The position numbers were made by a program, and so were the translations under genes. The notes under the pieces are model-generated. The model ran no database searches and was not told the DNA's origin. It saw only the letters and a program-made list of their open reading frames with translations. A DNA stretch of 64,000 bases from Nocardiopsis sp. CC223A (GTDB lineage Bacteria > Actinomycetota > Actinomycetes > Streptosporangiales > Streptosporangiaceae): the NCBI RefSeq assembly GCF_030766825.1, contig NZ_JASFDV010000012.1:43953-107952 (forward strand), in the 5' to 3' direction. Positions 9,530 through 18,525 of this stretch are shown here, in pieces; the stretch's first letter is position 1, and every line of letters starts with the position of its first letter.

Positions 9530-9765
9530 AGGCAGGTCTTCGGACTCACGGGCGCGATCGGTGGACCACCGATCTCCTAATGCCCGCCGCTTCCCGGTCT
9601 CCGACCTCTCAGGTCGGTTCGCCAGTGCTCAATGGCGGGGGTCGTTCCCGTACACCGCTGCGGGGCAGTCCCGGATTCGCACCGGGTTCCCTCTTGCGAC
9701 GCGCGCCACCGGCCCGGGATCGCCCCGGACGAGGAGGTGGCGCGTGTACCTTCCACGCCTGCGAG
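9530..9765 (-). promoter_or_regulatory. Cobalamin (AdoCbl) riboswitch of metE
   Basis: Read on the minus strand, the leader contains the conserved core GGTGCGAATCCGGGACTGCC followed by CCGCAGCGG, and ends with GTCCGAAGACCTGCC, the hallmark 3' P1 segment of cobalamin riboswitches. Hairpins lie between these parts. It ends about 155 bases before metE. Its ligand and repressing effect on metE are known for the class; exact ends are approximate. Confidence 0.95.
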
Positions 9766-9941
9766 TATAGGGAGGCCCCCTTCGCCCCTGACCCCCGGCA
9801 TGCCCCCCTGTGCCCCTTCGCCGCCCCGGAGTCCGAACCCTCCGCCCGTGGGCGGCGTCACACCTGATGAAGACGTCGCACGAAGGTGTCCCCGCCGGCC
9901 CCGTGCACGTTCGTCTGCGAGATGGACGCGGAGAACCGTTG

Positions 9942-11531
9942 GTGAACAAGCTGCCCCGAACCGCCCTGACCCCCGATCACCCGATCATCACCGTGGGTGT
10001 CTCCCTCGTGGTCCTGGCCGGCATGGTGCTGTTGTCGGTGCGACCACCGGAATCGCTGGGGTCCGGTCCGGTCGGCGGTGTGGCGCACGGCCTCGCCGAC
10101 GCCATGGAGCAGCGCCTCCCCGCCACCGGCGAACCCGACGCACTGACCGTGGTCGACACGGCCGCCCTGACCGGGGTGGAGGTGGAGGAGCTGGAGTACG
10201 GCGGGGTGGCCACCGAGGTGACCTTCCCGGTGCTGCCCAACGCCGAGCCGCTCACCGAGTTCCTCCGTGAGAAGCTGGCCGCCGAGGTGGAGGCGTTCGA
10301 CGCCGCCAACCCGGGGGCCGAGTCCTACACCGCGCAGTGGAACGTCACCGCCGCCTCCGACGGCCTGGTCGGCGTACGCATGACCGGTGAGGAGACCGAC
10401 TCCGAGGGGACCCGGGAGTTCCACGCCACCTACTGGTACGACACCGGCGACGGCGTCACCCGCGGGTCGCAGTCGCTGCTGGCCGGACAGAACGAGCTGG
10501 CCGCCCTCAACACCCTGGTGCGCGACCGGCTCGGCGACGCCGCCGAGTCGGGGACGGTGCTGCCGGTGGCGTCGCTGTACGACTCGGTCGGGTTCAACCC
10601 CGACGGTGACCTGGTGGTGGAGTTCGACGCCGGGCAGATCGCCCCGGCCGACGCCGGGCCCCTGACGGCGGTCGTCGAGCGCGCCGAGTCCGAGCCGCTG
10701 CTGTCGGACTTCGGGCTGCGGGTCCTGCGCGCGGCCACCACCGGGGTGGAGGAGTTCGCCATCTCCGCCGCTCCCCAGGAGGTCTCCGGCGGCGGGGACG
10801 AGCAGGTCCCGGGCGTCATCTCCCCCGTGGACGACTCCGTCGACTGCGCCGATCCCGAGGTCAAGTGCGTGGCCCTGACCTACGACGACGGCCCCGGCGG
10901 GGGCACCCCCGAACTGCTGGACACGCTCGCCGAATACGACGCCAAGGCGACCTTCTTCGTCACCGGCCTGCCGGTGATGGAGCACCCGCGCACGGTGCGG
11001 CGCACCTACGCCGAGGGGCACGAGATGGCCAACCACACCCTGGACCACCCCGACCTGGCGGGGCTGGGCGGCGACGGGGTGCACGACAGCCTGAACAGCG
11101 TGCAGGCCCTGGTGTACCGGGAGACCGGGTACACCATGAACCTCATGCGCCCCCCGTACGGGTCGACCAACGACGGCGTCGCCTCGGTGACCCGGGACAT
11201 GGGCCTGGCCCAGGTCCTGTGGAGCATCGACACCAACGATTGGAAGGACCGGGACCCCTCGGTGGTCGCGGATCGGGCGATCGCGGGCGCCTCGGACGGG
11301 GCGATCATCCTCATGCACGACATCCACCCCACCACCATCGCGGCCTCGCACAGGATCATCCGCGAGCTGGACGCGCAGGGGTACACGATGGTGACCGTGT
11401 CGCAGCTGCTGGGCGACGCCGAGCCCGGCGAGCGGTACGTGGACGGCGTGCCCGACGAACAGCCCTCGGACGACCCCTCGGCCGGGGCCGGGACGGACTC
11501 CGAGGAGCGGGCGCACCGCCCCGAGGAGTGA
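9942..11531 (+). CDS. Membrane-anchored polysaccharide deacetylase (NodB domain)
   Basis: 529 residues. An N-terminal span (IITVGVSLVVLAGMVLL, ~20-36) anchors the protein. A ~230-residue domain of the PdaC/RsiV (DUF3298-like) type follows, then a C-terminal NodB/CE4 deacetylase domain. The CE4 metal site is visible as TYDDGP and HTLDH, with RPPYGS and LMHD motifs after it. It probably removes acetyl groups from peptidoglycan or a similar envelope glycan outside the cell. The GTG at 9942 follows GGAGAA with a 6-base gap and puts the span near the N-terminus; ATG 9867 would add a 25-residue leader. A paralogue lies about 350 bases downstream. Confidence 0.87.
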   Translation: MNKLPRTALTPDHPIITVGVSLVVLAGMVLLSVRPPESLGSGPVGGVAHGLADAMEQRLPATGEPDALTVVDTAALTGVEVEELEYGGVATEVTFPVLPNAEPLTEFLREKLAAEVEAFDAANPGAESYTAQWNVTAASDGLVGVRMTGEETDSEGTREFHATYWYDTGDGVTRGSQSLLAGQNELAALNTLVRDRLGDAAESGTVLPVASLYDSVGFNPDGDLVVEFDAGQIAPADAGPLTAVVERAESEPLLSDFGLRVLRAATTGVEEFAISAAPQEVSGGGDEQVPGVISPVDDSVDCADPEVKCVALTYDDGPGGGTPELLDTLAEYDAKATFFVTGLPVMEHPRTVRRTYAEGHEMANHTLDHPDLAGLGGDGVHDSLNSVQALVYRETGYTMNLMRPPYGSTNDGVASVTRDMGLAQVLWSIDTNDWKDRDPSVVADRAIAGASDGAIILMHDIHPTTIAASHRIIRELDAQGYTMVTVSQLLGDAEPGERYVDGVPDEQPSDDPSAGAGTDSEERAHRPEE

Positions 11532-11549
11532 GCCGCGTCTTTTCGGCCA

Positions 11550-11665
11550 TGTCCCGTCGAGTGGTGTGAGAACACCGGCTGTTCGCACAAGGACGAGTCG
11601 CCGACCGGGGCGTTGTCGCCTTCGGTACCCGGGGGTCGAACGAAGTCACACCACTCGGCGGGACA
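11550..11665. repeat. MITE-like element with 20-bp terminal inverted repeats
   Basis: TGTCCCGTCGAGTGGTGTGA at 11550-11569 is repeated in inverse at 11646-11665 with one mismatch. The 116-bp unit has no coding capacity I can support. The trinucleotide cca flanks both ends, and a CGTCTTTTC direct repeat lies just outside (11536 and 11670). This is the structure of a non-autonomous transposable element; it could also act as a large terminator hairpin for the upstream deacetylase. Confidence 0.6.
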
Positions 11666-11790
11666 CCACCGTCTTTTCCGGACCCCGCTTCGCTTCGGGC
11701 CGTCCGTCGGCGGCGGGCGACCCGGCGGCCACGGTCCCGCCACCCGGTTCGGTGCCTCACCCGACCGCCGCGGTCGACAGGAACACGCGA

Positions 11791-11810
11791 GCTGACCACA
11801 TGTGGTCAGC
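11791..11810. promoter_or_regulatory. Perfect 20-bp palindrome, probable operator
   Basis: GCTGACCACATGTGGTCAGC is self-complementary over all 20 bases and lies 77 bases before the second deacetylase gene. A -10-like TATGTT follows about 27 bases downstream. It looks like the site of a dimeric repressor; no regulator gene is adjacent. Confidence 0.55.
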
Positions 11811-11886
11811 GTCACGGCGGGGCCACCGGATTCCCCTATGTTGCACCCAACAGCCCTGGTGCACACGTTCTGGATGAGGGAGTCCG

Positions 11887-13428
11887 GTGTTCTCGTCGAG
11901 CCGCACGCGTCCGAAGCAGACCCTCCCCCGCGGGGTGAGATCCGCGCGCTGGCACCCGTGGGCGGCGGGGGCCGCGGTGGTCCTGGTGCTTCCGCTGACG
12001 TCCTGTGAGAACTCGTCGGCGGTCGCCCCGGACGACATCGACGCCGGGCTCCTCACGGTGCTGGCCGACGGCCCCGGGGACGTGGTGACCGAGTGGAGCG
12101 GCGACGGGGACGACTTTCCCGACCACCCCTACATCCCCGAGGACGTGGAGATCTCCGTGGCCCACCCGGAGTTCCCGGGCGCCGAGGCGTTCTCCACCGC
12201 CCTGCGCGGGCACATCGACCGGGAGGTCATGGACTTCCGCGGGGCCAGCCGGGATCCGGTGGGCCTGGAGATCGCCTGGGAGGTCGTGGCCGCCGACGAG
12301 GACGTCCTGGGCGTGCGCCTGGTGCGCACCGAGGAGGACCTGCACGGGTTGCGCCAGGCGTACGCGACGTACTGGTACGACGTGCCGACCGGGCACACCG
12401 GGTTCTCCACCGAGCTGCTGGCCGACGACGCGGCGCTGGTGGAGCTGAACGGCCTGGTGGGCGAGGCCCTCGCGGACCACCCCGACGTGGACCCCCAGGG
12501 GTTGCTGCCGGTCATGCGCACCTACGACTCGATCGGGTTCAACGCCGCGGGCGACCTGGTGGTGGAGTTCGACGACGGCCACCTGTCGCCGGTCGTCGAG
12601 GGCCACCCGCCGGACTCGTCCCCGGGACGGATCACCGCGGTCATCGGCGCCGAGCAGGCCGAGCCGCTGCTGTCGGACCTGGGCGAGCGGGCCCGGAGCG
12701 CCTCGCTCACCGAGGAGCCGGTGCTGTCGGTGTCCGAGCCCGACACCGATGCGGAGGCCGCCCCGGCGCCCCCGGGTGTGGTGACCGAGCGCGGCCCCGA
12801 CGTGGACTGCACCGACCCCGAGGTCAAGTGCGTGGCCCTGACCTTCGACGACGGCCCGGTGGAGGCGACCGCGCACGTGCTGGACATCCTCGCCGAGCAG
12901 GAGGTGACGGCGTCGTTCTTCCTCAACGGCAACCCCCTGCTGACCCGGCCGTGGCTGGCGCGGCGGATCTACGCCGAGGGGCACGAGCTGGGCAACCACA
13001 ACGACCTGCACGAGAGCATGTCGGAGGACTTCACGCCCGAGGAGCTGCCCGCGCAGGTGGCGATGGTGAGCGCGGGGATCCGCCGCCAGACCGGGTACAC
13101 CGTGGAGCTGTTCCGCCCGCCGTTCGGGGCCACCGACGACGACGTCAAGGCGGAGCTGGCCCGGCAGGAGCTCGCCGAGGTGATGTGGACGGTCGACAGC
13201 GAGGACTGGACCGGGTCCGACCGGGACACGATCGCGGACCGGGTGGTGGAACTGGTGGAGCCCAACGGGGTGGTCCTGCTGCACGACCCGCAGCCCCCGA
13301 CGGTCGCGGCCGTGCCGGAGATCATCGAGCGGCTGCGCAAGAAGGACTATGTCTTCGTGACCGTGACACAGGCCTTCGCCCCCGAGGTCGGCGGGACCTA
13401 CCCGCCGGACTGGGACGGCAGCTGGTAG
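11887..13428 (+). CDS. Polysaccharide deacetylase lipoprotein (NodB domain)
   Basis: 513 residues, paralogue of the gene just upstream but anchored as a lipoprotein: lipobox LTSC|E near residue 40 after an Arg-rich n-region. Residues ~60-270 are the same PdaC/RsiV-like domain, and both proteins share TYDSxGFN and a DLVVEFD stretch. The NodB domain has TFDDGP, then GNHNDLHE for the HxxxH metal pair, RPPFGATDDD and LLHDPQ. The expected role is extracytoplasmic glycan de-N-acetylation. The GTG at 11887 has GAGGGAG in front. The 20-bp palindrome upstream suggests separate regulation from the first copy. A hairpin follows the stop. Confidence 0.88.
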   Translation: MFSSSRTRPKQTLPRGVRSARWHPWAAGAAVVLVLPLTSCENSSAVAPDDIDAGLLTVLADGPGDVVTEWSGDGDDFPDHPYIPEDVEISVAHPEFPGAEAFSTALRGHIDREVMDFRGASRDPVGLEIAWEVVAADEDVLGVRLVRTEEDLHGLRQAYATYWYDVPTGHTGFSTELLADDAALVELNGLVGEALADHPDVDPQGLLPVMRTYDSIGFNAAGDLVVEFDDGHLSPVVEGHPPDSSPGRITAVIGAEQAEPLLSDLGERARSASLTEEPVLSVSEPDTDAEAAPAPPGVVTERGPDVDCTDPEVKCVALTFDDGPVEATAHVLDILAEQEVTASFFLNGNPLLTRPWLARRIYAEGHELGNHNDLHESMSEDFTPEELPAQVAMVSAGIRRQTGYTVELFRPPFGATDDDVKAELARQELAEVMWTVDSEDWTGSDRDTIADRVVELVEPNGVVLLHDPQPPTVAAVPEIIERLRKKDYVFVTVTQAFAPEVGGTYPPDWDGSW

Positions 13429-13897
13429 CACGCCGGACGGCCCGCACCCCCGGAGGTGCGGGCCGCGGTCCGTCGGAGTTGCACCACACGAGCACACCGG
13501 GCCCGTCCGGGGTGCGTACCGCTATCCACGCCTCGTCGAGTTCGCCGAGGGAGTCCTCGTCCACCGCCAGGGGGCAGGGGCGTTCATCGGTGCCGTCGCA
13601 GGCCCAGTAGACGACCTCCGCGAGGGCGGCGTCCACCCGGTCGCGGTGCGCCCGCCGCAGGGGACGGCCCCGCGTGCCCGCGCCGCGCAGGTCGCGCTCG
13701 AAGAGCGCCCTGAGCAGGCCGAGCGCGTCGGGGCCGTGCACCGGCACCAGGAAACCCTCCACGCTCCCCTGGCGGCAGGCGGTGCCGCCGTACTGCTGCC
13801 GGTAGCGGACGCCGGTCGGCGCCCGCACGACCACGTACGGCCGGTCCTGCCTCAGGAGCCCGTCGGGGTCGAGGAAGACGAAGCGCGGTGCGGTCAT
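13322..13897 (-). CDS. DUF6210-like protein
   Basis: 191 codons as drawn. The first ~140 residues read like the DUF6210 family: VFLDPDGLL, then YVVVRAPTGVRYRQQYGGTA and a VEGFLVPV segment. Function is unknown. The last ~45 residues are Arg/Ser-rich and unlike the rest, and they run 107 bases antisense into the deacetylase gene and across its terminator. The frame was therefore probably extended by loss of an earlier stop or a frameshift after GVLVWCNSDG. ATG 13897 is the only good start. No operon partner is seen. Confidence 0.6.
   Translation of the reverse strand: MTAPRFVFLDPDGLLRQDRPYVVVRAPTGVRYRQQYGGTACRQGSVEGFLVPVHGPDALGLLRALFERDLRGAGTRGRPLRRAHRDRVDAALAEVVYWACDGTDERPCPLAVDEDSLGELDEAWIAVRTPDGPGVLVWCNSDGPRPAPPGVRAVRRATSCRPSPAGRSRRPRGRRPVSRSRRHSPSCAAAR
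13439..13464 (+). terminator. Terminator after second deacetylase
   Basis: A perfect 10-bp stem (GGCCCGCACC and its complement) with a 6-base loop sits 10 bases after the stop. It lies inside the 3' end of the antisense DUF6210-like frame. Confidence 0.65.
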
Positions 13898-13919
13898 GGG
13901 CCGAGCGTAGCGGCGGACA

Positions 13920-13966
13920 CGCCGACGGCCCGGTCCGGGGCGGTCCCCCGGGCCGGGCCGTCGGCG
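13920..13966 (-). terminator. Terminator after pyrD
   Basis: A perfect 14-bp stem, CGCCGACGGCCCGG and its complement, with a GC-rich loop of 19 bases, starts about 17 bases after the pyrD stop. Confidence 0.65.
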
Positions 13967-13982
13967 GTGCGTGCGGCGCGGG

Positions 13983-15122
<1,140 letters not shown>

Positions 15123-15131
15123 GACTGTAAT

Positions 15132-16058
15132 TTAACCGTTTCCATCGCTCTCGCGCTCGGCGAGAAAGCGTTCGAGTTCCGCGCCGAGCTCCTCGGCGGT
15201 GGGCAGAGCGGCCTCGTCGTCGGCCAGCGGGAGCACCCGGCGGTCCTCCGGGTCGGTCCGCGAGGACATGATGTCGTCGTACTGGCGCTCCAGGTTGACG
15301 ACGATGCGCTGGACCTCCTCGGAGGCGCCCACCTGTTCGGCGATCTCCACGTCCGTGGCCTGGGCGACCTCCTCCAGGCCCGCGGCGGGCAGGGACAGGC
15401 CGGTGGCGTCGGCGAGGTACCGCAGGGCGGCCAGCGCCGCACGCGGGTAGGTGGACTGGGCCAGGTAGCTGGGCACGTGGACGGCGTAGCCGAGGAAGTC
15501 GTGCCCGGCCTCGCCCAGCCGGAACTCCAGCAGCGACACCGCGCTGCCGGGCACCTCGACCCGCCCGATCCAGGGGGTGTGGCCCTCGACCAGTTCGGGG
15601 CGGGTGGAGTGCGGGGTGACCGTGGCCGGCCGGGTGTGCGGCACGGCCATGGGGATGCCGTGGACGCTCAGGGACAGCGACACCGAGAAGCGCTCCACCA
15701 GGCCGATGACGGCGGCGGTGAAGGCCTCCCACTCGCGGTCCGGCTCCGGGCCGTGCAGGACCAGGAACGGGCTGCCCTCGGCGTCGCGCATGCGGTAGAG
15801 GGCCAGCTTGGGCGCCCGGTACTCCGTCCAGGTGTTCTCGACGAAGGTCATGGGCGGGCGCCGCGCCCGGTAGTCGACGAGGCGGTCGACGTCGAAGGCC
15901 GCGATCTCCTCGGCCTCGTAGCGGTCGAACAGCTCCTCGACCACCTGCTTGCCCGCGTTGCCTGCGTCGACGAAGCCGTCCAGGGCGACCAGCATCGCCA
16001 GGCCGGCGATGTCGTCGAAGCCGGGTCGGAGTTCGTACAGATCTGCTGGGTTGCGCAC
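15132..16058 (-). CDS. PAC2-family protein
   Basis: 308 residues of the PAC2 family (proteasome-assembly-chaperone-like fold), which is widespread in actinobacteria and of unclear role there. Family features include a FDDIAGLAMLVALDGFVDAG start, GNAGKQVVEEL, and a Ser-rich middle with VHGIPMAVPHTRP. The C-terminal third is acidic and helical. The GTG at 16058 opens VRNPADLYEL. It lies directly upstream of pyrD with a 9-base gap. Bacterial members may act with the actinobacterial proteasome, but nothing in this neighbourhood shows that. Confidence 0.88.
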   Translation of the reverse strand: MRNPADLYELRPGFDDIAGLAMLVALDGFVDAGNAGKQVVEELFDRYEAEEIAAFDVDRLVDYRARRPPMTFVENTWTEYRAPKLALYRMRDAEGSPFLVLHGPEPDREWEAFTAAVIGLVERFSVSLSLSVHGIPMAVPHTRPATVTPHSTRPELVEGHTPWIGRVEVPGSAVSLLEFRLGEAGHDFLGYAVHVPSYLAQSTYPRAALAALRYLADATGLSLPAAGLEEVAQATDVEIAEQVGASEEVQRIVVNLERQYDDIMSSRTDPEDRRVLPLADDEAALPTAEELGAELERFLAERESDGNG

Positions 16059-16188
16059 CGGGGTCTCGTCTCCAGAAAGCGTCGGGGTCTACGGGGGCCG
16101 CGTGGCAGTCCAACACCGACCGGCGCCGCCGTGTTCCCGGCCGTCTCTCGGACCGTTCACCCCGATATCCCACACTACCGACCCGTAT

Positions 16189-17934
16189 TCACCGCCGTTG
16201 CCCGAGGACCCGCAGGGAGCGCAGCCGGTTGAGGACCGCCGCGACCTCCTGTCGGCGCGGCAGCGCGTAGTCGCCGCCGAAGTCCGCGCCCAGCCGGATG
16301 ACCCCGTGCTCGGCCAGCTCGGCCTCCAGGGCGTCCAGGGCCTCGGCCAGTGTGCGGTCCTCCAGGTCGAGGGCGCGCAGGGCCAGCCCCGCGCCGATGA
16401 TCTGCCCCGGGTCGACGAACTGTTCGATGGAGCGCACGTCGACGTCGTCGTCGCCGAACACGAGCACGTCCATGTCGCGGCGCTTGATCCGGGACCGGCC
16501 GCGCGCGTCGGAGGGGTCGACCGACCGCGGGTCGACGAGACGGGCGCGCGGTGCGGTGAACACCGCGTCCGCCCGCTCCCGGGCCAGCTCCAGGGCGCGT
16601 TCGCTCACATCGTGCGGGTGGTAGGCGTCCATCATGACCACGTGGTCGGCGACGTCGAAGTAGTCACCGCTGCCGCCCATGACCAGCACCGTGGAGACGC
16701 CGTGGTCGCGGTGCAGCGGCCGCACCAGGTCGACGAACGGGATGAGGGGCTCGCGGTCGCCGTGCACCAGGGCCTGCATGCGTCCGTCGCGGATCATCAG
16801 GTTGGTGGCGGTGGAGTCCTCGTCCACCAGCAGGGTGCGCGATCCGGCCTCCAGGGCCTCGCAGATGTTGGCGGCCTGCGAGGTGGAGCCCGAGGCGTTG
16901 TCGGTGCGAAAGTCCGCGGTGTCGGCGCCGGTGGGCAGGTTGCGCACGAACGAGCCCACGTCGACCCGCTCCACCCGGCGGCCCTCCTCGGCGCGGATCT
17001 TGACGGCGTCGGCGCGGGTGACCACCAGCTCGCGGCCGTCGCCCGGGACGTGGTCGTAGACGCCGCGCTCCAGGGCGTGCAGCAGGGTGGACTTGCCGTG
17101 GAAGCCGCCGCCCACGATGAGGACGACGCCCTCGGGCACGCCCATGCCGGTGACCGTGCCCCGGTGCGGCAGGTCCACCGACACGCGCAGGCTGCCGGGC
17201 GAGGAGAACGGCACCGCACCCCCGGTCATGGGCTCGTCGCTGATCCCGCTGCGCCGGGGCAGGACCGCGCCGTCGGCGACGAACGCGACCAGCCCCCGCT
17301 CGGCCAGCGCCGAGCGCAGGGCGACCGTGTCGGCCACGCTGTCGGCGAAGGCCCGCGCGGCGTCCCGGTCGACCGCCTCCCAGTACAGGTCGTCGACCAG
17401 CCCGGGCAGGGTGTCGCACAGCTCCCGTTCGGCGGCCCGGCCGTCGATGCGGCGGCCGCGGCCGGGCAGGTCGATGCCGATGCGCAGCTCCAGGCCGCCG
17501 CCGTCGGTGACCCGGCAGGAGGAGCGCTCCAGGACCTCCTGCCCGCCGGTGTCGATGCGCAGCAGCGAGCGCCGCAGCAGCCGCCCGGCCCGGCGGCCCA
17601 GGAAGTCGGCGGTGGCCCGGCGGCGCACGGGGTCGGCCCAGGCCTCCTTGGGGATGCCCGCGTCGGGGAACGCGACCAGGATCCGTGAGGGCGGTGCGAA
17701 CGGGTCGGCCTGCACCCGCTGGACGGTCAGCGTGAAGTCGCCGAAGTCCCAGTCCCCCTTGAGGGACTTGTAGCGGCCGTAGGAGTCGCCGTCCATCCGC
17801 AGCAGCTCCCGCGAGAGCCGCTCGTCGTCGCGCACCCCCGTGATCGGCTCCGGCTCGCGTCCCCCGGCCCGGCCACCGCCCCGGCCCCCGGGGCCCCCGC
17901 GCCCGCCCCGGCCGCCCCCGTACCGTTCCGCCAT
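16189..17934 (-). CDS. Predicted ABC-class ATPase (PF09818-type)
   Basis: 581 residues. Residues 5-27 are almost only Gly and Arg (RGG-like), often seen in nucleic-acid-binding tails. The body matches the predicted ABC-class ATPase family (COG3044): GDWDFGDFTLTVQRVQADPF, Walker A GGGFHGKST at about 275-283, and a signature region ASGSTSQAANICEALE followed by LLVDEDSTATNLMIRD (Walker B). There is no membrane segment and no transporter partner. Function is unknown; members are thought to act on nucleic acids, which is inference. ATG 17934 is the first in-frame start. It seems to stand alone. Confidence 0.88.
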   Translation of the reverse strand: MAERYGGGRGGRGGPGGRGGGRAGGREPEPITGVRDDERLSRELLRMDGDSYGRYKSLKGDWDFGDFTLTVQRVQADPFAPPSRILVAFPDAGIPKEAWADPVRRRATADFLGRRAGRLLRRSLLRIDTGGQEVLERSSCRVTDGGGLELRIGIDLPGRGRRIDGRAAERELCDTLPGLVDDLYWEAVDRDAARAFADSVADTVALRSALAERGLVAFVADGAVLPRRSGISDEPMTGGAVPFSSPGSLRVSVDLPHRGTVTGMGVPEGVVLIVGGGFHGKSTLLHALERGVYDHVPGDGRELVVTRADAVKIRAEEGRRVERVDVGSFVRNLPTGADTADFRTDNASGSTSQAANICEALEAGSRTLLVDEDSTATNLMIRDGRMQALVHGDREPLIPFVDLVRPLHRDHGVSTVLVMGGSGDYFDVADHVVMMDAYHPHDVSERALELARERADAVFTAPRARLVDPRSVDPSDARGRSRIKRRDMDVLVFGDDDVDVRSIEQFVDPGQIIGAGLALRALDLEDRTLAEALDALEAELAEHGVIRLGADFGGDYALPRRQEVAAVLNRLRSLRVLGQRR

Positions 17935-18281
17935 CTCCCGCTCCCCCGAACTCCCGGTTCCGCCTTCCCCGCCAGGTTAGGCCGTCCCGCCGGTCCCCGC
18001 CGAAGCCCTGTGGACGAACACCACCGTCCCACCGATGACCAGCCCGCGCATCCCCCGAGTCTGCCCGTCCCCAAGGCCATCCGTCACCCGCCCCCGACCG
18101 ACCTCGACCGGTCCGCCCCGCCCGTACACGGGGTGACAGGTCTTCGGCCTCCTCACCCGCGGCGCTGCCAACGGTGATCGCCCGCCGTTCAGCTTCGCGA
18201 TCCCCGAGTAGGCGCACAAGCGATCCGGGACTGAATCCCGCCGTCCGGCAGACGGCTCGCCCCGCCATCTCGCGACCAACA

Positions 18282-18317
18282 TTGAGGCCCCCAGCGCCAC
18301 TGCGCTGGGGGCCTCAA
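18282..18317. repeat. Perfect 16-bp stem-loop
   Basis: TTGAGGCCCCCAGCGC and its exact complement are separated by a 4-base loop (cact). There is no T-tract on either side. It abuts the CRISPR-repeat-like sequence and has about the length of a type I-E spacer. It may be a terminator or a structured element. Confidence 0.7.
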
Positions 18318-18344
18318 CCATCCCCGCATGCGCGGGGCTCGTAC
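18316..18344 (-). CRISPR. Solitary degenerate CRISPR-like repeat
   Basis: Read on the minus strand, GAGCCCCGCGCATGCGGGGA followed by TGGTT resembles the type I-E repeat of actinobacteria (G-GC-CCCGCGC-GCGGGGATGGT-). The central palindrome that forms the Cas6e hairpin is intact. Only one copy is present, so there is no array. It lies about 180 bases before the cas operon. It could be an array remnant, a mini-array unit or a chance palindrome. Confidence 0.35.
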
Positions 18345-18477
18345 ACACGACCCATGTAGGAAGGGGCCATCCCTCGCTGAACTGCGCAAAGGAACCAGAG
18401 ACCAGTCTAATTCAGGAGTGTCCGCTGTCATGCAGCACGAGCAATTTAGGAACTTCCTGCATTGATCGTGTTGAATC

Positions 18478-18490
18478 CTGCTATACGATG
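18478..18490 (+). promoter_or_regulatory. Extended -10 promoter of the cas operon
   Basis: TGCTATACGAT gives a TGN-extended -10 hexamer (TATACG at 18482-18487). TTGATC at 18462-18467 is a possible but closely spaced -35 (14 bases). Transcription starting near 18494 would give a leader of about 30 bases before the small first gene. The AGGAACTTCCT palindrome just upstream could bind a regulator. Confidence 0.45.
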
Positions 18491-18525
18491 CGTAGAGGTA
18501 CCGTACGACACCCTGAGGAACCGAC

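Larger units (their letters stand above)
17935..18525. other. Intergenic region upstream of the cas operon
   Basis: About 590 bases between the divergent ATPase gene and the cas operon. It holds a perfect 16-bp hairpin, a CRISPR-repeat-like sequence, an AGGAACTTCCT near-palindrome at 18448-18458, and an extended -10 promoter. From about 18380 to 18520 it is clearly less GC-rich than the surroundings, suggesting a regulatory or acquired segment. No repeat array was found. Confidence 0.6.

Noticed and set aside
7232..9580. A 782-codon frame antisense to metE
   Set aside because: Mirror of metE codon bias, and it runs into the riboswitch; no protein motif.
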